In this document: piece after piece, positions 63,271 through 64,000 of the stretch
Numbering within the stretch: the stretch's first letter is position 1
How the letters are laid out: each line of letters begins with the position of its first letter
Assembly (NCBI RefSeq): GCF_905220365.1
Contig: NC_061132.1
Location: 2,046,001-2,110,000, forward strand
DNA from: Vanessa cardui
Lineage: Eukaryota > Arthropoda > Insecta > Lepidoptera > Nymphalidae
DNA: 64,000 nt
Direction: 5' to 3'
Position numbers and translations under genes: made by a program
The notes under the pieces: model-generated
Told to the model about the DNA's origin: nothing
Seen by the model: the letters and a program-made list of their open reading frames with translations, nothing else
The model's database searches: none

Positions 63271-64000
63271 GTATCTATTGAAAATAAATTCGTTTACAGT
63301 CGAGTCGACACCAATAATTAATGACGCGTTTACTCATCCTTTAATCAAACCTGCCACGTGAGTTATTCCCTCGGCGTATTTCTCAATCATTATCTTTCTC
63401 ACCGACTAAGCAAACATATATAACTGATTGACTAGCAAAAAACTCGAATACCTGCGTAATAGAATCAAAAATGATTGCATGTGTTCGTTTTTGCGCTATT
63501 AATCAGCGAATCACAGTAATATTATTGGTGTTGGCTCAATCCGCATGTTTTGATAGCGGAACGTTCCGTTCCATCAATTTCTCCCCTCAAGTCAATCTTC
63601 CGAACGGTTTGCCACGTTACCCGTTATCAGCGCTTGTCAAATAGCCCATCAATCATGAGAAGAATCCAACGGTAGCTATTTAACGTGATCCGGAGCTATT
63701 AGCCGGCGAGAACAAAAGATATATTTTTGGTTAACTTTAGTACGATCGAACTATGCTTACACTTTAGGAAGTTTGAATCTTGGATAATCATTTCTGTCGC
63801 ATTTCTTAATACAAGGAATGATTGTCCAGATCTGCGAATATTAACCGCTCACTTAATCATTAGCAGAGTTGCCATCACCATCGAAAGAACTGATGTCAAA
63901 CGAAATTAGTAATTTAGCACGAATTAATAACTCTTTTTAAATGTCCGACCTTAGTTCTTCCGAAGCCGCCCTTTCTATTTTCCAACGGTTCGTATTTCCA
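63271..64000 (+). other. ct: Start of the next cut intron
   Basis: Begins at donor GTATCT. AT-rich non-coding sequence to the window end; I see no exon, repeat family copy or notable motif in it. Confidence 0.8.

Larger units (their letters stand above)
15436..64000 (+). other. ct: cut (ct) homeobox gene, internal part of the gene body
   Basis: Five exons joined by canonical AG/GT junctions give one open frame of about 413 residues. Known of the family: Cut/CUX proteins are nuclear transcription factors with an N-terminal coiled coil, three CUT repeats and a homeodomain; in insects they specify external sense organs, the wing margin and other cell fates. Seen here are the coiled-coil block and CUT repeat 1. 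The start codon, CUT2, CUT3 and homeobox are absent and should lie outside the window. Introns are 37.4 kb, 8.6 kb, 114 bp and 449 bp; large introns are typical of this locus. Exons are clearly more GC-rich than the AT-rich introns. No other gene competes for these segments. I am confident of the family; exon borders are inferred from splice consensus and phase agreement. Confidence 0.93.

Noticed and set aside
63271..64000. Search for CUT repeat 2 or homeobox exons
   Set aside because: Neither was found in any frame in the remaining sequence; they should lie beyond the window.

Overview
The window is animal, most likely butterfly or moth, genomic DNA. It is AT-rich, contains long introns, and carries repeats typical of Lepidoptera: tRNA-headed SINE copies close to the family seen in nymphalid butterflies, and short Helitron-like copies ending in a hairpin plus CTAG. 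Family names are from memory. A nymphalid butterfly is my best guess, not a proof.

The only protein-coding gene I can support is a middle portion of the homeobox gene cut (ct; vertebrate CUX1/CUX2), on the + strand. Five exons, at 15436-15765, 53183-53364, 61980-62063, 62178-62308 and 62758-63270, join in one unbroken frame. Their phases match at every junction (0/0, 2/2, 2/2, 1/1). Together they encode about 413 residues: an N-terminal acidic/serine-rich linker, the conserved coiled-coil block with the LVEDV and LQASL motifs, a short conserved junction, a proline- and asparagine-rich linker, and the whole of the first CUT DNA-binding repeat. The start codon, CUT repeats 2 and 3 and the homeodomain lie outside the window.

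Layout: 1-15435 is non-coding, probably an upstream intron, with scattered repeats. 15766-53182 is a single 37.4 kb intron. It contains Helitron, MITE, SINE and other repeat copies, a textbook-looking recursive-splicing ratchet point at 30085/30086, and repeat-poor stretches that may hold enhancers. 53365-61979 is an 8.6 kb intron with the densest candidate regulatory sites: a paired TCF motif, palindromic ATCGAT-type sites, and a GC-box/CRE cluster. 61980-63270 holds the compact 3' exons. 63271-64000 starts the next intron.

The most interesting points are: two neighbouring exons (61980-62063 and 62178-62308) that begin with related peptide sequence, accept the same splice phase, and look like a tandem exon duplication usable as a cassette or as alternatives; the ratchet point in the giant intron; and a hAT-like MITE with an 8-bp target duplication nested inside a Helitron-like copy. 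I saw no rRNA, genuine tRNA, CRISPR or bacterial-type features, and no convincing second gene on either strand.
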